DNA from: Streptomyces ureilyticus
GTDB taxonomy: Bacteria; Actinomycetota; Actinomycetes; Streptomycetales; Streptomycetaceae
DNA length: 64,000 nucleotides
Assembly: GCF_011045025.1 (NCBI RefSeq)
Contig: NZ_JAAKZX010000021.1
Coordinates: 16,027-80,026 of the forward strand
Direction: 5' to 3'
Part shown: piece after piece, positions 26,481-36,055 of the stretch
How the letters are laid out: each line of letters opens with the position of its first letter
Position numbering within the stretch: position 1 is the stretch's first letter
The notes under the pieces: generated by a model
Databases searched by the model: none
What the model was told of the DNA's origin: nothing
Seen by the model: only the letters and a program-made list of their open reading frames with translations
Position numbers and translations under genes: made by a program

Positions 26481-28379
26481 ATGGCCAGTACCGCCGTCCA
26501 TGGGCCAACGGCTCACCCGACCGCAGTGAGATCACCCGCCACCGGTACGAGGCTCACCCGGGCAGCCGCCTGGGTGGTGGGCCTCCTGCTGGTGTTCGCC
26601 GTCGTTCCCGCCGCGGTGCATCCCACCGCGGCCAGGGCCGACAACCCGATCGTGCAGAACGTCTACACCGCCGACCCTTCCCCGCTGGTCTACAACGGAC
26701 GGGTCTACCTCTACACCGGGCACGACGAGGACGGCTCCACCTCCTCCTTCGTGATGAAGGACTGGCGGGTGTGGTCCTCCGCCGACATGGTCAACTGGAC
26801 CGACCACGGCTCACCGCTCAGCCTGAACACCTTCAGCTGGGCGTCCACCGACGCGTGGGCGGGCCAGGCCGTCGAACGGGGCGGCAAGTTCTACTGGTAC
26901 GTGCCGGTGACGGCCCGGGCGACCGGCCGGATGGCCATCGGCGTGGCGGTGTCGGACAGCCCCACCGGCCCGTTCCGGGACGCCCTCGGCCACCCGCTGG
27001 TGGAGAACAGTGAGATCGACCCGACCGTCTTCATCGACGACGACGGTCAGGCCTACCTGTACTGGGGCAATCCGAACCTGTGGTACGTCAAGCTGAACGC
27101 GGACATGACGTCCTACGCAGGCAGCCCCGCCAGGATTCCGCTCACCACCGAGGGCTTCGGAACCCGCACCGACAACCCCGACCGTCCCACGCTGTACGAA
27201 GAAGGACCCTGGGTCTACAAACGGGGCGGTCTGTACTACATCGTGTATGCGGCCAAGTGCTGCCAGGAGTTCATCGCCTACTCCACGGCACCCAGCCCGA
27301 CCGGGCCGTGGACCTACCGTGGAACAGTCATGCCCGCCGAGGGCAACAGCTTCACCAACCACGCGGGCATCGTGGACTTCAAGGGCAACTCGTATTTCTT
27401 CTATCACAACGGCGCGCTCGCGGGCGGCGGCGGCTTCACCCGCTCGGTCGCAGTGGAGAAGTTCAGCTACAACGCCGACGGCACCATTCCAACGATCAAT
27501 ATGACGACGGCCGGGGCGCCGCAGGCCGGCACGCTCGATCCTTATGTCCGCCAGGAAGCCGAGACCGTCGCGTGGGGCAGCGGCATCGAAACCGAACCCT
27601 CCAGCGAGGGCGGGATGAACATCAGCTGGATCGAAGACGGCGATTACATCAAGGTCAAGGGCGTAGCATTCGGCACCGGTGCCAGCTCGTTCACCGCCAG
27701 GGTGGCCTCAAGCACCAGCGGCGGCCGAGTTGAGCTGCACCTGGACAGTCCTACTGGGCCAACGGTCGGGACATGCACTGTGTCGGGCACCGGAGGCTGG
27801 CAGACCTGGAGCACGGTCTCGTGCCCTGTTACCGGTGCGACCGGGACCCACGATCTGTACCTGCGCTTCGCCGGTGGCAGCGGGTACCTGTTCAATATGA
27901 ACTGGTGGCAGTTCACCACCAACCAGCCCACCTTCTCGTCCACCGCCGTCGCCCAGCACAGCGGGTACTGCCTGGACGACCCCAACCAGAGCACCGCCGA
28001 CGGCACTCAGTACCGGCAGTACACCTGCGGCGCCGGTGAGGAACAGCGGTTCGACTTCCGCCCGGTGCCAGGGGCGGCGGACACCTACACCCTGGTGAAC
28101 CACTACAGCGGCAAGTGCCTCGACATCCGCGGCGTCTCCACCGCCGACGGCGCGGCGGTCCACCAGTGGACCTGCCACGGCGGCACGAACCAGCAGTTCA
28201 CGCTGCGGCAGGTCGCCGCCAACGACTACCAGCTCGTCGCGGTGCACAGCGGCAAGTGCGTGGACGTCAGCGGGATCTCCACCGCCGTCGGAGCACTGGT
28301 CCACCAGTGGACCTGTGACTCCGCCAGTGCCCTGGCCACCAAGAAGAACCAGGTCTGGCGCCTGACCGGCAAGAGCTGA
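26481..28379 (+). CDS. Secreted GH43-family arabinosidase/xylosidase with CBM6 and CBM13
   Basis: 632 residues from ATG 26481 (AGGAAGG upstream). A long signal region ends near residue 53 (PTAARADN). The five-blade propeller has the GH43 acids: Asp in YTADPSPLVY (about 65), the pKa-modulating Asp in NSEIDPTVFIDDDGQ (about 179) and the acid Glu in TLYEEGPWVYKR (about 241). About 355-480 is a CBM6 (VRQEAETVAWGSGIETEPSS, WIEDGDYIKVKGVAF). About 490-632 is ricin-B (HSGYCLDDPNQST, YSGKCLDIRGVST, HSGKCVDVSGIST). Such enzymes cleave arabinose or xylose from plant cell-wall glycans. It is intact although the gene before it is a ruined GH43 paralogue. Confidence 0.92.
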   Translation: MASTAVHGPTAHPTAVRSPATGTRLTRAAAWVVGLLLVFAVVPAAVHPTAARADNPIVQNVYTADPSPLVYNGRVYLYTGHDEDGSTSSFVMKDWRVWSSADMVNWTDHGSPLSLNTFSWASTDAWAGQAVERGGKFYWYVPVTARATGRMAIGVAVSDSPTGPFRDALGHPLVENSEIDPTVFIDDDGQAYLYWGNPNLWYVKLNADMTSYAGSPARIPLTTEGFGTRTDNPDRPTLYEEGPWVYKRGGLYYIVYAAKCCQEFIAYSTAPSPTGPWTYRGTVMPAEGNSFTNHAGIVDFKGNSYFFYHNGALAGGGGFTRSVAVEKFSYNADGTIPTINMTTAGAPQAGTLDPYVRQEAETVAWGSGIETEPSSEGGMNISWIEDGDYIKVKGVAFGTGASSFTARVASSTSGGRVELHLDSPTGPTVGTCTVSGTGGWQTWSTVSCPVTGATGTHDLYLRFAGGSGYLFNMNWWQFTTNQPTFSSTAVAQHSGYCLDDPNQSTADGTQYRQYTCGAGEEQRFDFRPVPGAADTYTLVNHYSGKCLDIRGVSTADGAAVHQWTCHGGTNQQFTLRQVAANDYQLVAVHSGKCVDVSGISTAVGALVHQWTCDSASALATKKNQVWRLTGKS

Positions 28380-28385
28380 ACCAAC

Positions 28386-28427
28386 ACAGGGTCGGGCCCG
28401 GGCCGGCAACCCGGCGCCCGACCCTGT
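28386..28427 (+). terminator. Strong terminator after the GH43 gene
   Basis: ACAGGGTCGGGC (28386-28397) pairs with GCCCGACCCTGT (28416-28427). An inner CCGGG/CCCGG stem extends it. It begins 7 bases after the stop codon. Confidence 0.85.
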
Positions 28428-28830
28428 CCAGGGCCTTTGCTGGCCGGGGTAGCCGATGTACGCCACTGGACGAGCAGCAGTTTCAGCAGGTCAGGTCAGT
28501 TGCAGGCGGTTCTTGGTTCATCGTGCTTGCCCTCCGGTACTTGCGCCAATGCCGATCGAGCCGCACGGGCATGGCGACTGCCGCCCATGGAGGTCTCAAT
28601 GAGTGGTACACGCAGAACATGTACTTCAGCGGCTCCCAGCGCGCGCGATCCTGACCCGCTGCTGCCGTTCCTCACCACGCGGGCCGAGCCGGCACTCGCC
28701 GCCGCGGCGGCGGTCCTTCAGGAGTGGGCGCACGCGCATGCCCCGGGCGTCCCGGCCTGCTCGTGAGCACGTACTCGGCCATGCCCGCACCGGAGGCGGC
28801 ACAGCCTGAGTCTGATGATGTTGCAAGGTT
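28428..28830. other. Gene-free stretch
   Basis: No convincing gene. A short plus-strand frame ending at 28766 reads DPLLPFLTTRAEPALAAAAA followed by VLQEWAHAHAPGVPACS, which might be the tail of a decayed protein, but I recognise no family. Confidence 0.4.
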
Positions 28831-28853
28831 GTCAAGGCCCGACCGGCCTTGAC
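28831..28853. terminator. Stem-loop followed by a short T-rich stretch
   Basis: GTCAAGGCC (28831-28839) pairs with GGCCTTGAC (28845-28853) around a 5-base loop, followed by TTTCCCT. Confidence 0.6.
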
Positions 28854-28887
28854 TTTCCCTGAGCTGTCGCAGTGAAGGTTGAGGGTC

Positions 28888-28986
28888 TCAACGAACATTG
28901 AGCGTGCCGACGTCGAGGGAGTCGTTAGGGATGTCGCGCCATTCGGCGCTTACTTCGCCGTCCCTCCAGGCCATGAACCACGGGCT
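28888..28986 (-). pseudogene. C-terminal remnant of an unrecognised protein
   Basis: The minus frame reads PWFMAWRDGEVSAEWRDIPN then DSLDVGTLNVR and a stop at 28888, preceded by an in-frame stop six codons upstream of it. The composition is protein-like, with no frame-shadow explanation. Family unknown. Confidence 0.35.
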
Positions 28987-29046
28987 GCTTCACACCCTGG
29001 GTCGGTCACCTCTGACGCGAGTCGCCATGGCGGCAGGAGCCGCCGG

Positions 29047-29676
29047 TCAGCAGGACTCTTTCACCTTCACCGCGGTGAGCTTCACGTGCTGCCCGTCGAG
29101 CTTGATTCCGGCGGCTGGCTGCTGGGTGCAGGTCCGCCACTCGGATTCCCTGAGGAGGATGCGGTCCAGGCCGGAGGCGTCGGTGACGGTGATGTCGGCG
29201 CGGTTCCCGAGAGCTCGGCGGGCGGCCGTGACGACCTTGCCCTCGACGCCGGGCATGGTCGATCCCGTGGCCTGCCGCTCGCCCGCGTCCGTGACCGGGC
29301 AGACCTCGTCGAGCTTCACCACGGCGAAGGCGAAGTTCCCGGAGGTGTAGCTACCGGCCTTCGGGGTCTGGGAGCAGACCTTCCAACCGCGGTCTTCGCC
29401 GATGACGTCCGGGACGCGTCCGTGGCCCAGGGCGTCGTGCGCGGTGGATCCGAAATTCAGTGATGTTGCGTCGAAAACGGCAAGATGCAGTTTCTTGCCG
29501 GTCATGTCTGGAACCAGGACGGGGCCGGTGTAGTCCTCCTCGGAATGGTCCTCGGTTTCCTCGGCTGGGGCAGATGTGTAGCGCTTCGGGCTGCCTACGG
29601 TGGTCGCTGTGCTGCCGCAGGCGGTCACGGCGGCGAGGCAGGCGGCGGTGAGCGTGATGGCCGCGCGGGTACGCAT
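29047..29676 (-). CDS. Lipoprotein with two PASTA-like domains
   Basis: 209 residues from ATG 29676, chosen for GGGGGAA upstream and the lipoprotein signal MRTRAAITLTAACLAAVTAC with Cys at 20. Two similar domains follow a Glu/Asp-rich linker: VLVPDMTGKKLHLAVFDATS...GWKVCSQTPKAGSY and TMPGVEGKVVTAARRALGNR...EWRTCTQQPAAGIK. The P-x-x-x-G...C-x-Q-x-P-x-x-G pattern is that of PASTA-type modules, which in other proteins bind cell-wall muropeptides. Likely anchored on the outer face of the membrane. Function beyond that unknown. It is an intact gene within a decayed neighbourhood. Confidence 0.75.
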   Translation of the reverse strand: MRTRAAITLTAACLAAVTACGSTATTVGSPKRYTSAPAEETEDHSEEDYTGPVLVPDMTGKKLHLAVFDATSLNFGSTAHDALGHGRVPDVIGEDRGWKVCSQTPKAGSYTSGNFAFAVVKLDEVCPVTDAGERQATGSTMPGVEGKVVTAARRALGNRADITVTDASGLDRILLRESEWRTCTQQPAAGIKLDGQHVKLTAVKVKESC

Positions 29677-29807
29677 GCGTTCCCCCAAGGGCTCGCGGGT
29701 GCTGAGGGGCATCATGCGCCGTGCAAGGAATGTGTGAACGCGGCTGTGGCCGGGGTGTGACCCAGTGAGCATTCCATCATGCCGTCGATCGTGGCCGTTC
29801 GCGGAGT

Positions 29808-29890
29808 TCAGTACTCCACCGGACTGAGCAAGCCCAGCGCGGAGTGTCTGCACTGTCGGTGATGGAAGCCCAGGTCGAATGCGCTGAGCA
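29808..29890 (-). pseudogene. IS3-family transposase C-terminal remnant
   Basis: The minus frame reads AFDLGFHHRQCRHSALGLLS then PVEY and a stop at 29808. This matches the conserved end of IS3 OrfB transposases (Y-N-x-R-R-x-H-S-A-L-G-x-x-S-P). Nothing upstream is readable. Confidence 0.65.
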
Positions 29891-29957
29891 CGGGATCGCC
29901 GTACGTGTGTACCAGGTTCCCCCGCCGTCTCCCCAGACAGTCAGGCCTCAAGAGCCA

Positions 29958-30022
29958 CTCAACCTTCGGTGAGAAAACCTAGCGATCATCAACCTTTGGT
30001 GACAACGCTCAACCTTCGCTGC
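29958..30022. repeat. Three imperfect 15-bp direct repeats
   Basis: CTCAACCTTCGGTGA (29958-29972), ATCAACCTTTGGTGA (29988-30002) and CTCAACCTTCGCTGC (30008-30022), spaced 30 and 20 bp. They lie between an IS3 remnant and a decayed gene; they may be transposon-end or regulator sites. Confidence 0.6.
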
Positions 30023-30040
30023 GAGAGATCATTCCCCTAC

Positions 30041-30746
30041 GTGTTGAGCTGTCCGAGTCGCTCGGCGATCTGCGCGCGCATGGTTGCGGTGCGTTCGGGG
30101 GCGGCCACTTCCAGGAGCATGTTGACCAGGTCGGAGGCCAGGGGGGCCTGCCTCGTGAAGCGGTAGTTGCATCCACGCCTGGGCGGCGTTCTGCGCTGCC
30201 ACCTGGGTGCGTCGCTTGCCCGGCCCGAGCCGGTCGAACCAGGCGAGAGCGAGCCAGGTCCATGAGGCGGTGGCGAAGGCGTACTCGCCGCTCAGATAGG
30301 CCAGGTCAGCCCGGAACTGCGCGGCCTTGAGGGTACCGGCAGCCGTGTCACCCTGCTCGGCAGTGAGCTGCTGAAGGATGTTGTCGGCGGCCGCTATGGC
30401 CGTGTCGAAGTCGTGGGCCCGGCCAGCGGCCTGGGCGGAGGCGAGCCGGTCGAAGAGGCTGCCCTTGTGCTCCCCCGGCTCAGCCTTCGCCGGCTGGGGG
30501 CCGCGGACGAGGTTCCAGCCTGGGTGGTGCCGTCGGGCATGACCTGCATGTCGAAGTGCGAGGTGCTGCGCTCGTCCTGGACCTGGACCAGGACCGGCAG
30601 GCCGCGCTGCCGGCGGCCTCAATGTGGAGGACCTGGACGACGACCTGCGAGGGGTCGACTCCGTCGGGAACGACCTGCGGCTCGCCGTCGATGTGGAGCT
30701 GGCCGTCGCGGCTGATGTGGACCTGGTAGCACGTGCTGGTGTTCAT
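30041..30746 (-). pseudogene. Multiply frameshifted TPR-like hypothetical protein
   Basis: From ATG 30746 the pieces read MNTSTCYQVHISRDGQLHID, GEPQVVPDGVDPSQVVVQVL (frame 1); GLPVLVQVQDERSTSHFDMQ (frame 2); SLFDRLASAQAAGRAHDFDT, FRADLAYLSGEYAFATASWT (frame 3); and YRFTRQAPLASDLVNMLLEV, ERTATMRAQIAERLGQLNT with a stop at 30041. At least three frameshifts separate them. The full protein would be an uncharacterised Streptomyces protein with an N-terminal strand-rich part and a helical repeat region. No function assigned. Confidence 0.7.
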
Positions 30747-30794
30747 GGTGTGCGGCCCGCGGCATGGTGCCGCGGACCCTCCTCCTTCAAAGGG

Positions 30795-31013
30795 TCAGAG
30801 CAAGAGGCCGTAGCTGCGGAGATAGGCGACGGGGTCTATGTCGGATGCGTACGCGGGTCCTGTGCGGGCTTCGAAGTGCAGGTGCGGGCCGGACACATTG
30901 CCGGTGACACCGGAGAGGCTGATCTCCTGGCGGGCCTTGACTGTTTGGCCTTTGCTCACCGAGATCTTCGACAGATGGGCGTACTGCGTGTACTTGCCGT
31001 CGCTCATCTTGAC
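30795..31013 (-). pseudogene. M23 (LytM) peptidase, C-terminal remnant
   Basis: The frame reads VKMSDGKYTQYAHLSKISVS, then VKARQEISLSGVTGNVSGPH and LHFEARTGPAYASDIDPVAY. The AHLS histidine and the GPHLHFE zinc motif of M23 endopeptidases are present. The first zinc ligands (H-x3-D) are missing: upstream the frame is an unrelated hydrophobic stretch (WLLSALCSLLFVVGGGVLLL). It cannot be an active murein hydrolase. Confidence 0.8.
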
Positions 31014-31282
31014 GCTCTCGACGGTGAGGAGGAGGACGCCGCCGCCGACGACGAAGAGCAGGGAGCAGAGCGCAGAGAGCAGCCAGTCGCGGTCCAGCCA
31101 GTGCGGCGGCGCGGGCCTTGTCCTGGACGCGGGAGCTGAACCGGACGGTGCGGTCCTGCACAGGCTGGATCCCTTCGACGAGGTAGCCGCGCGGCAGTAC
31201 CTCACGCTGTCTCGGCGAGGACCGCGTAGCCCGTGAAGCCGGTGCCGCCGCACAGATCACGCGCCGCGCAGCCGGCTCACCC

Positions 31283-32699
31283 ATGGCCCTTGCCCTGACC
31301 GTGACCCACCTCGCCGTCGCCCCGGACCGGCCCTTCGCCGAGCTTGTCTCCGGCGCCCCGAGCAGTGCCCCAACAGCGCTGTCGCATCCCCAGATCGCCC
31401 GTCAGGAGACAGCCGTGAACCACGCCCTCGGCCAGTCGTACTGGTCACTTCCGCGCAGCACCCCCGCCCTGGTCGTCTACCGGCGTATGGCCGGGCGTTC
31501 ACCGTCGACTTCAACGTGCCGCAGACGGCCGCCGCCTGCAGCCTGACGTGCTCGAAGGCGGAAACTGTCCTGGAGCAGCTGCACGAGCGGAACCTCATCG
31601 AATTCCACCGGGAGTCCGCTTCCCGAGGCCGCGTCTACCGCTTCCACGACACCGCCCGCGCCCATGCCCGGGATCGGGCCACCAGGGAGGCCACCTTCGG
31701 GAAACCGGAGGAGCTCCTGCAGCGGGCCCTGGACTGCTACCTGACGACCGCGAGCGCCGCCGAGAAGATCCTCACGCCCACCCACCGCTCCTTGCGCCGG
31801 GACTACGTCTACCCACCCGCTGAACTGTTCGTGTTCGCGGATGAAGCCGCCGCTCTGGCCTGGCTCTATGACCAGCGGGACAACCTTCTGCACGCGGTGC
31901 GTGCCGCGGTCGCCGCCGGCCTGAACCGATCCACCTGGCAGCTGGCCCATGCCCTCTGGCCGCTGCTCCGCTCGTCCCACGAGGGTACGAGCTGTGGTTC
32001 GAGAGCCACGAATTCGGTCTTCAGGCCGCGCCGCTGCGGGGACCGTGAGGCCGAAGTGGATGCTCAGCACGTGGGGGGGTCGGGCTGCGCGGCGCCGGCA
32101 AGTTCGACGATGCCGCCCAGACGTTCGCGGCCGTCCTGCGGCTCGCCCGTGAGGAACAGGACCTTCGCGCCGAGGCCCAGGCGCTCCACGAACTCGGGTC
32201 CGTGAACCCGCACGGCGGTCATCCGACCGAGGCGGAGGACTTCCTGCTCCAGGCCCGCCAGCTGCGCATCGAGCTCGGCCGCACGAGCGAGTCCGAGACC
32301 GACCGGCTCACGTACACGCGGGCCGTGGCGATCACCGACGTCTGCCTCGATCAGGCCCAGCTCGAACTCCACCGCCCTGCCGAGGCGATCGAGACCCTGA
32401 GCACCGCGCGTACGACGCTGCTCGACATCCAGGACGCCTTCCATGCCGGCCGGGCGCTCGCGTGGCTCGCCCGAGCCCACGTCGCGAGCGGCGCCCCGGG
32501 CGAAGGCGAAGAGGAGGGGCGCCGGGCGGTCGCCGAATGCGATGCTGCGGGATCGGAGCGATGGCGTGTTGCGATGCGGTACCGAAGCAGTGCGGCCGAC
32601 GCCCTTCGCGAGGGCGTCGGCCGCACGGGAGCGGACGGCGGAGTCAGATCTGGTCCGCCACGAACGACGCCATCCGTGCCAGCGGCGCGTTCCAATTGA
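31283..32699 (+). pseudogene. AfsR-like NB-ARC/TPR regulator, frameshifted and truncated
   Basis: Plus-strand pieces in different frames give SYWSLPRSTPALVVYRRMAG (about 31430), AETVLEQLHERNLIEFHRES, YRFHDTARAHARDRATREAT and LAWLYDQRDNLLHAVRAAVA (31516-31985). After a shift near 31990 come GLRGAGKFDDAAQTFAAVLR, ARQLRIELGRTSESETDRLT and HAGRALAWLARAHVASGAPG to about 32565. These are the winged-helix and TPR parts of AfsR/SARP-type signalling ATPases. The nucleotide-binding domain is lost, and the end reads through the GH9 terminator. Non-functional. Confidence 0.8.
32591..32625 (-). terminator. Perfect 15-bp stem-loop terminator of the GH9 gene
   Basis: TGCGGCCGACGCCCT (32591-32605) and AGGGCGTCGGCCGCA (32611-32625) flank a TCGCG loop, 18 bases after the GH9 stop. 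Confidence 0.85.
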
Positions 32700-34887
32700 T
32701 CGTGTGTTCGTTGGTCGACCAGGACTGGATGTCGTCGATGTAGCAGAACTGACCGACGCAGCCCTGGAGTTTGCTCTGTGCGTAGGGGTCCTGGATGCTC
32801 GAGTTCGGTCCTCCGGCGAGCGTGCCGGCGGGCGGGTTCGGGAGGTCCGGGTCGAGCTGGTGGGCGTACCAGCGGCTGTGTTGGTTGCGGGCGTCGACCT
32901 CGCCGTAGCCCGTCACGTAGGAGATGTTCAGGGCGTTGCGGCCGAAGATGTAGTCCATGCTCTGCAGCGCGCCCTCGCGGTACTTCGACGCCCCGGTGAT
33001 GTCGTACGCCGTGGCGATGACGACCGCGTTGTTGAGGATCTGGTGGTTGGAGCCCCAGTCGTAGAGGTTGTTGTCGGGGGCGTACGGCATGCCGTACGGG
33101 TGTGCCTTGAGCGTGGCCAGATAGCGGTCGGCGCCCTTGATCACGGACTGGCGGATCTTGTCGCGGCCGGGCAGTCTGTTCGGCACGGTCGCCAGGTCCA
33201 GGCGGCCCGCGGCGGCCGTCCTGGCCCAGTCGAAGCCGATGGGTTTGAAGATGTCGGCGGTGTGCACGGGCGAGTCGAGGACGAAGTCGGCGAACTCCTT
33301 TTCACCCGTGGTGAGGTACAGCTGGGCGGCCGCCCAGTAGAACTCGTCGGTGGCGTTGTTGTCGGCGTAGGCGCCGCCGCCGATGCCGTCGCTCTCGGAG
33401 GCGTGGAGCTCGGGGTGTTGGCGGGCCGCCGCCCAGGCGGTCCGCGCCGCGTCGAGGGTCTTCGCCGCGAAGGCGCGGTCGTAGGGGCGGTACAGGCGGG
33501 CCGCCTGCGCGGCCGTGGCCGCCAGGTTCAGGGTCGCCGCCGTGCTCGGCGGGTGCAGTTCACGCTTCTGCGGGTCGTCGCCGGGCATCAGGGGCAGGCC
33601 GGTCCACTGCTCGTCGTGGATCTTGTGGTGGGCCATGCCGGCGAGCGGCTTCCCGTCCGGCACCTGCATCTTCAGCAGGAACTCCAGCTCCCAGCGGACC
33701 TCGTCCAGTAGGTCCGGCACCCTGTTGCCGCTCTCCGGGATGTCGAGCGAGCCGTCGCCCAGCTTCCCGGCCTGCCCGGTGCGGGCGTACAGGGCGCGCT
33801 CGTAGGTGCTGAGCACCTCCCACGTGGAGATACCGCCGTTGACGACGTACTTGCCGTGATCGCCGGCGTCGTACCAGCCGCCGGTGACATCGAGCGTGTA
33901 GTCGCAGACGCCGGGCTGGCAGGGCACGTCGTCGTCGCCCTTGTTGGGGGCGACGTTCAGATGGCCGGCTGCGCGGCCGTAGCCGGGGCGCAGGTCGTCG
34001 CTGATCCCGATGCCGCTGCGCTGGGTGTAGTAGTACTTCAGCGAGTCGAGCCGCAGCCGCTCGTAGGCGCTCGCGTCGATGTCGAAGGGTCGGCTGGTCT
34101 CACCGTCGACGACCAGTGTGAGGCCCGCTCCGCGCTTGCGGTAGGAGCCGAAGCCGATGGAGTGGACGTTCTGCCCGGAGGAGGCGTCGAGACCGCGCGG
34201 GGTGGTGCGGCCGTGGGCGACCACGGCACCCGAGGCGTTCTTCAGCTGCCAGGGGAGCTTCGTCGTGGCGTCGGTGACCAGGGTGGCGTTCTTCGGCCCG
34301 GCGGGCAGATAGGCGACCTGGTTGACACGCACCCGGGGCCCGGTGTCGGGCTCGTACACCTCCGGCGGCACCCCGCCGAGCAGCGACACGTCGTCCATGC
34401 AGAAGGTGAACGGGTCGGCATCCCCGCCGAGTTGGAAGCCGACCTGAGCCTGGGCGGTGTCGACGGGAGAGGTGAAGGTGTACGAGTACGAGTCGCCCGC
34501 GACGTTCAGCTGCGGGCTCACCTCGAACCAGGTGTCGTAGGGCGCCACCGACAGGCCGACGATCGCCCGCAGGATCTTTCCCTGGGGGGTGCCGGAGGCG
34601 GAGAAGCTGAACCGGTACGACTCGCCCTTGACGAGGGTGATGTCGTTCTGGCCGACTGCGGCGTCCCAGCGGTTGGTGGTACCGCCCGGGACCTCGGCGC
34701 AGAGGCGGCCGTCCGTCAGGCCCGCGGTGACGTTGGTGGACGTCCACCATGGGGCGGTGGTGGTGTCGAAGGTGCCGTTCTTGACCTGTTCGACCTCCTC
34801 GGCCTGGGCCGAGCCGGTGGGCAGCGCGGTGAGCGCCGCCGCGAGGAGGGCCGTTATGGCTAGCAGGGTGGTTCTGCGTCGTTTCAC
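32644..34887 (-). CDS. Secreted GH9 endoglucanase with N-terminal CBM4/9-like and Ig-like domains
   Basis: 747 residues from GTG 34887, chosen because GAGGAG lies seven bases upstream; the frame reaches ATG 34917 without a ribosome site. Signal peptide [24 protein letters not shown]4/9-like domain ([20 protein letters not shown]) spans about 35-180. An Ig-like CelD_N domain ([20 protein letters not shown]) spans about 190-285. The GH9 barrel has [16 protein letters not shown] near 343 (catalytic Asp pair), [18 protein letters not shown] and [13 protein letters not shown] near 727 (catalytic Glu). GH9 enzymes cut cellulose with inversion. A perfect CebR box sits upstream, so cellobiose control is likely. 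No CBM13 here, unlike its neighbours. Confidence 0.95.
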   Translation of the reverse strand: MKRRRTTLLAITALLAAALTALPTGSAQAEEVEQVKNGTFDTTTAPWWTSTNVTAGLTDGRLCAEVPGGTTNRWDAAVGQNDITLVKGESYRFSFSASGTPQGKILRAIVGLSVAPYDTWFEVSPQLNVAGDSYSYTFTSPVDTAQAQVGFQLGGDADPFTFCMDDVSLLGGVPPEVYEPDTGPRVRVNQVAYLPAGPKNATLVTDATTKLPWQLKNASGAVVAHGRTTPRGLDASSGQNVHSIGFGSYRKRGAGLTLVVDGETSRPFDIDASAYERLRLDSLKYYYTQRSGIGISDDLRPGYGRAAGHLNVAPNKGDDDVPCQPGVCDYTLDVTGGWYDAGDHGKYVVNGGISTWEVLSTYERALYARTGQAGKLGDGSLDIPESGNRVPDLLDEVRWELEFLLKMQVPDGKPLAGMAHHKIHDEQWTGLPLMPGDDPQKRELHPPSTAATLNLAATAAQAARLYRPYDRAFAAKTLDAARTAWAAARQHPELHASESDGIGGGAYADNNATDEFYWAAAQLYLTTGEKEFADFVLDSPVHTADIFKPIGFDWARTAAAGRLDLATVPNRLPGRDKIRQSVIKGADRYLATLKAHPYGMPYAPDNNLYDWGSNHQILNNAVVIATAYDITGASKYREGALQSMDYIFGRNALNISYVTGYGEVDARNQHSRWYAHQLDPDLPNPPAGTLAGGPNSSIQDPYAQSKLQGCVGQFCYIDDIQSWSTNEHTINWNAPLARMASFVADQI

Positions 34888-34934
34888 GTCTGGGCTCCTC
34901 GGGGGAGGTGGGCGCACAGCGGTGACCGATGGCG

Positions 34935-34948
34935 TGGGAGCGCTCCCA
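34935..34948. promoter_or_regulatory. CebR operator (cellulose-utilisation box)
   Basis: TGGGAGCGCTCCCA is an exact match to the 14-bp palindrome bound by the cellobiose-responsive repressor CebR in streptomycetes. It lies 48 bases upstream of the GH9 start codon. Confidence 0.9.
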
Positions 34949-34989
34949 GAGGCCTACGTTGGCCATGTTGTTCGAGACCTGACAGCCCG

Positions 34990-35343
34990 TCAACTACCTT
35001 GACAGGACTGGTTCTGTGTCCGGTTTCTCGTCCGGACCTCGAAGCGGTGACTCCGCTTGCGCGCCGGGACGGTACGCCCCTGGTGGTCGGCCCGCGTTAC
35101 GTCGAAGGAGATCAGGTACGCGGCGTCGGGGACCGCCACTCCCCGGGCGTCGACGATCTCGGCGGTCACGAAGACCAGGGAACGCGGGTCCGCCGCGAGG
35201 GACTTGCGGTCGGCCTTCGGACGCACGGCGTGCGGCTCGCCGGCCGTGCGCAGGACGACGGTGGCGACGACCCTGCCGTTCCTGCGGGCCAGTGCCTTCA
35301 ACTCTCTTGCGGTAAGGGCCGTCGGTGAAGGTCTTGTCGCCAC
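34990..35343 (-). pseudogene. GH2 beta-galactosidase-type C-terminal domain remnant
   Basis: The open frame (117 codons) contains LKALARRNGRVVATVVLRTA and RSLVFVTAEIVDARGVAVPD, then AAYLISFDVT. This is the C-terminal Ig-like region of long GH2 beta-galactosidases. The expected G-x-D-N-G-x-x-x-S block that follows is absent; instead the frame ends in a basic tail (HRFEVRTRNRTQNQS). No catalytic barrel is present. Confidence 0.65.
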
Positions 35344-35403
35344 CGGTCGCCTCGGCGTCTCCAGGCAGGGCCGCCCGTCGACGGCCCCCTTCGTCGAACT
35401 TCC

Positions 35404-35589
35404 TTGCCCCGAGTGACCGGCGACGGCTCGCTCGTCGAGTGGAACGAGGGGGCACGACGCCTGCTGGGCTGGCCCTCCACGGAAGTCGTCGGTCGTCCCG
35501 CGGACGAGTTGCTCGCCTCTGGAGGATCCTTTCTGCCGCCCCCGCCGGGCAGCCAGGTGGAGCGGGACGCTCGCACTGCGTCACCGTGA
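35404..35589 (+). pseudogene. PAS-domain fragment
   Basis: The frame DGSLVEWNEGARRLLGWPST followed by EVVGRPADELLASGGS is the start of a PAS domain as in Streptomyces sensor phosphatases. It breaks off after about 45 residues into Pro-rich sequence. Only a fragment. Confidence 0.6.
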
Positions 35590-35606
35590 CGGCCGCCTGG
35601 CAACTC

Positions 35607-35641
35607 GGAAGGGCCACCGCACAATGGCGGGTGGCCCTTCC
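35607..35641 (-). terminator. Stem-loop terminator of the ThuA-DUF1080 gene
   Basis: GGAAGGGCCACC (35607-35618) and GGTGGCCCTTCC (35630-35641) form a 12-bp stem with an 11-base loop, 17 bases after the stop codon. Confidence 0.8.
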
Positions 35642-35657
35642 AGCGTGCCGCGTCAGC

Positions 35658-36055
35658 TCAGGGCAGGGTCCATTTCTGGTTGGCTCCGCCGTGGCAGGTC
35701 CACAGGTGCACGAGGGTGCCGTCCGACGAGCCCGCGCCCGACACGTCCAGGCACTTGCCCGACTGCGGGTTCCGCAGCGACCCGTCCGGGTTCGCCTGCC
35801 AGTTCTGGTTGGCGCCACCGTTGCAGGACCACAACTGGACTCTCGCCCCGTCCGCCGTGCTGTTGCCGCTGACATCCAGGCATTTGCCCAACGCCTTGAC
35901 CGTCGACCCCGGCGTCACCGTCCACTTCTGCCCCGCCGAGCCCGTACACGACGAGATCTGCACCGCCGTCCCATCCGCCGAGCCACCGTTACGGACATCC
36001 AGACACTTACCCGCGACCCCCACGACCGGCCCCACGCCGGGTGCCGGGCCGCCGC
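35658..36055 (-). repeat. CBM13 cassette, direct near-identical copy of 37,394-37,790
   Basis: About 395 bases that differ from 37,394-37,790 at roughly 5-7% of positions by eye, both on the minus strand. They encode the ricin-B domains of two different enzymes in tandem. Confidence 0.85.

Noticed and set aside
30787..31253. Intact M23 peptidase
   Set aside because: The upstream half, with the first zinc ligands and a signal peptide, is missing and replaced by unrelated hydrophobic sequence.
32443..33711. Plus-strand frame of 422 codons over the GH9 gene
   Set aside because: Shadow frame; the NB-ARC/TPR remnant ends near 32,565 and the rest is antisense to GH9.
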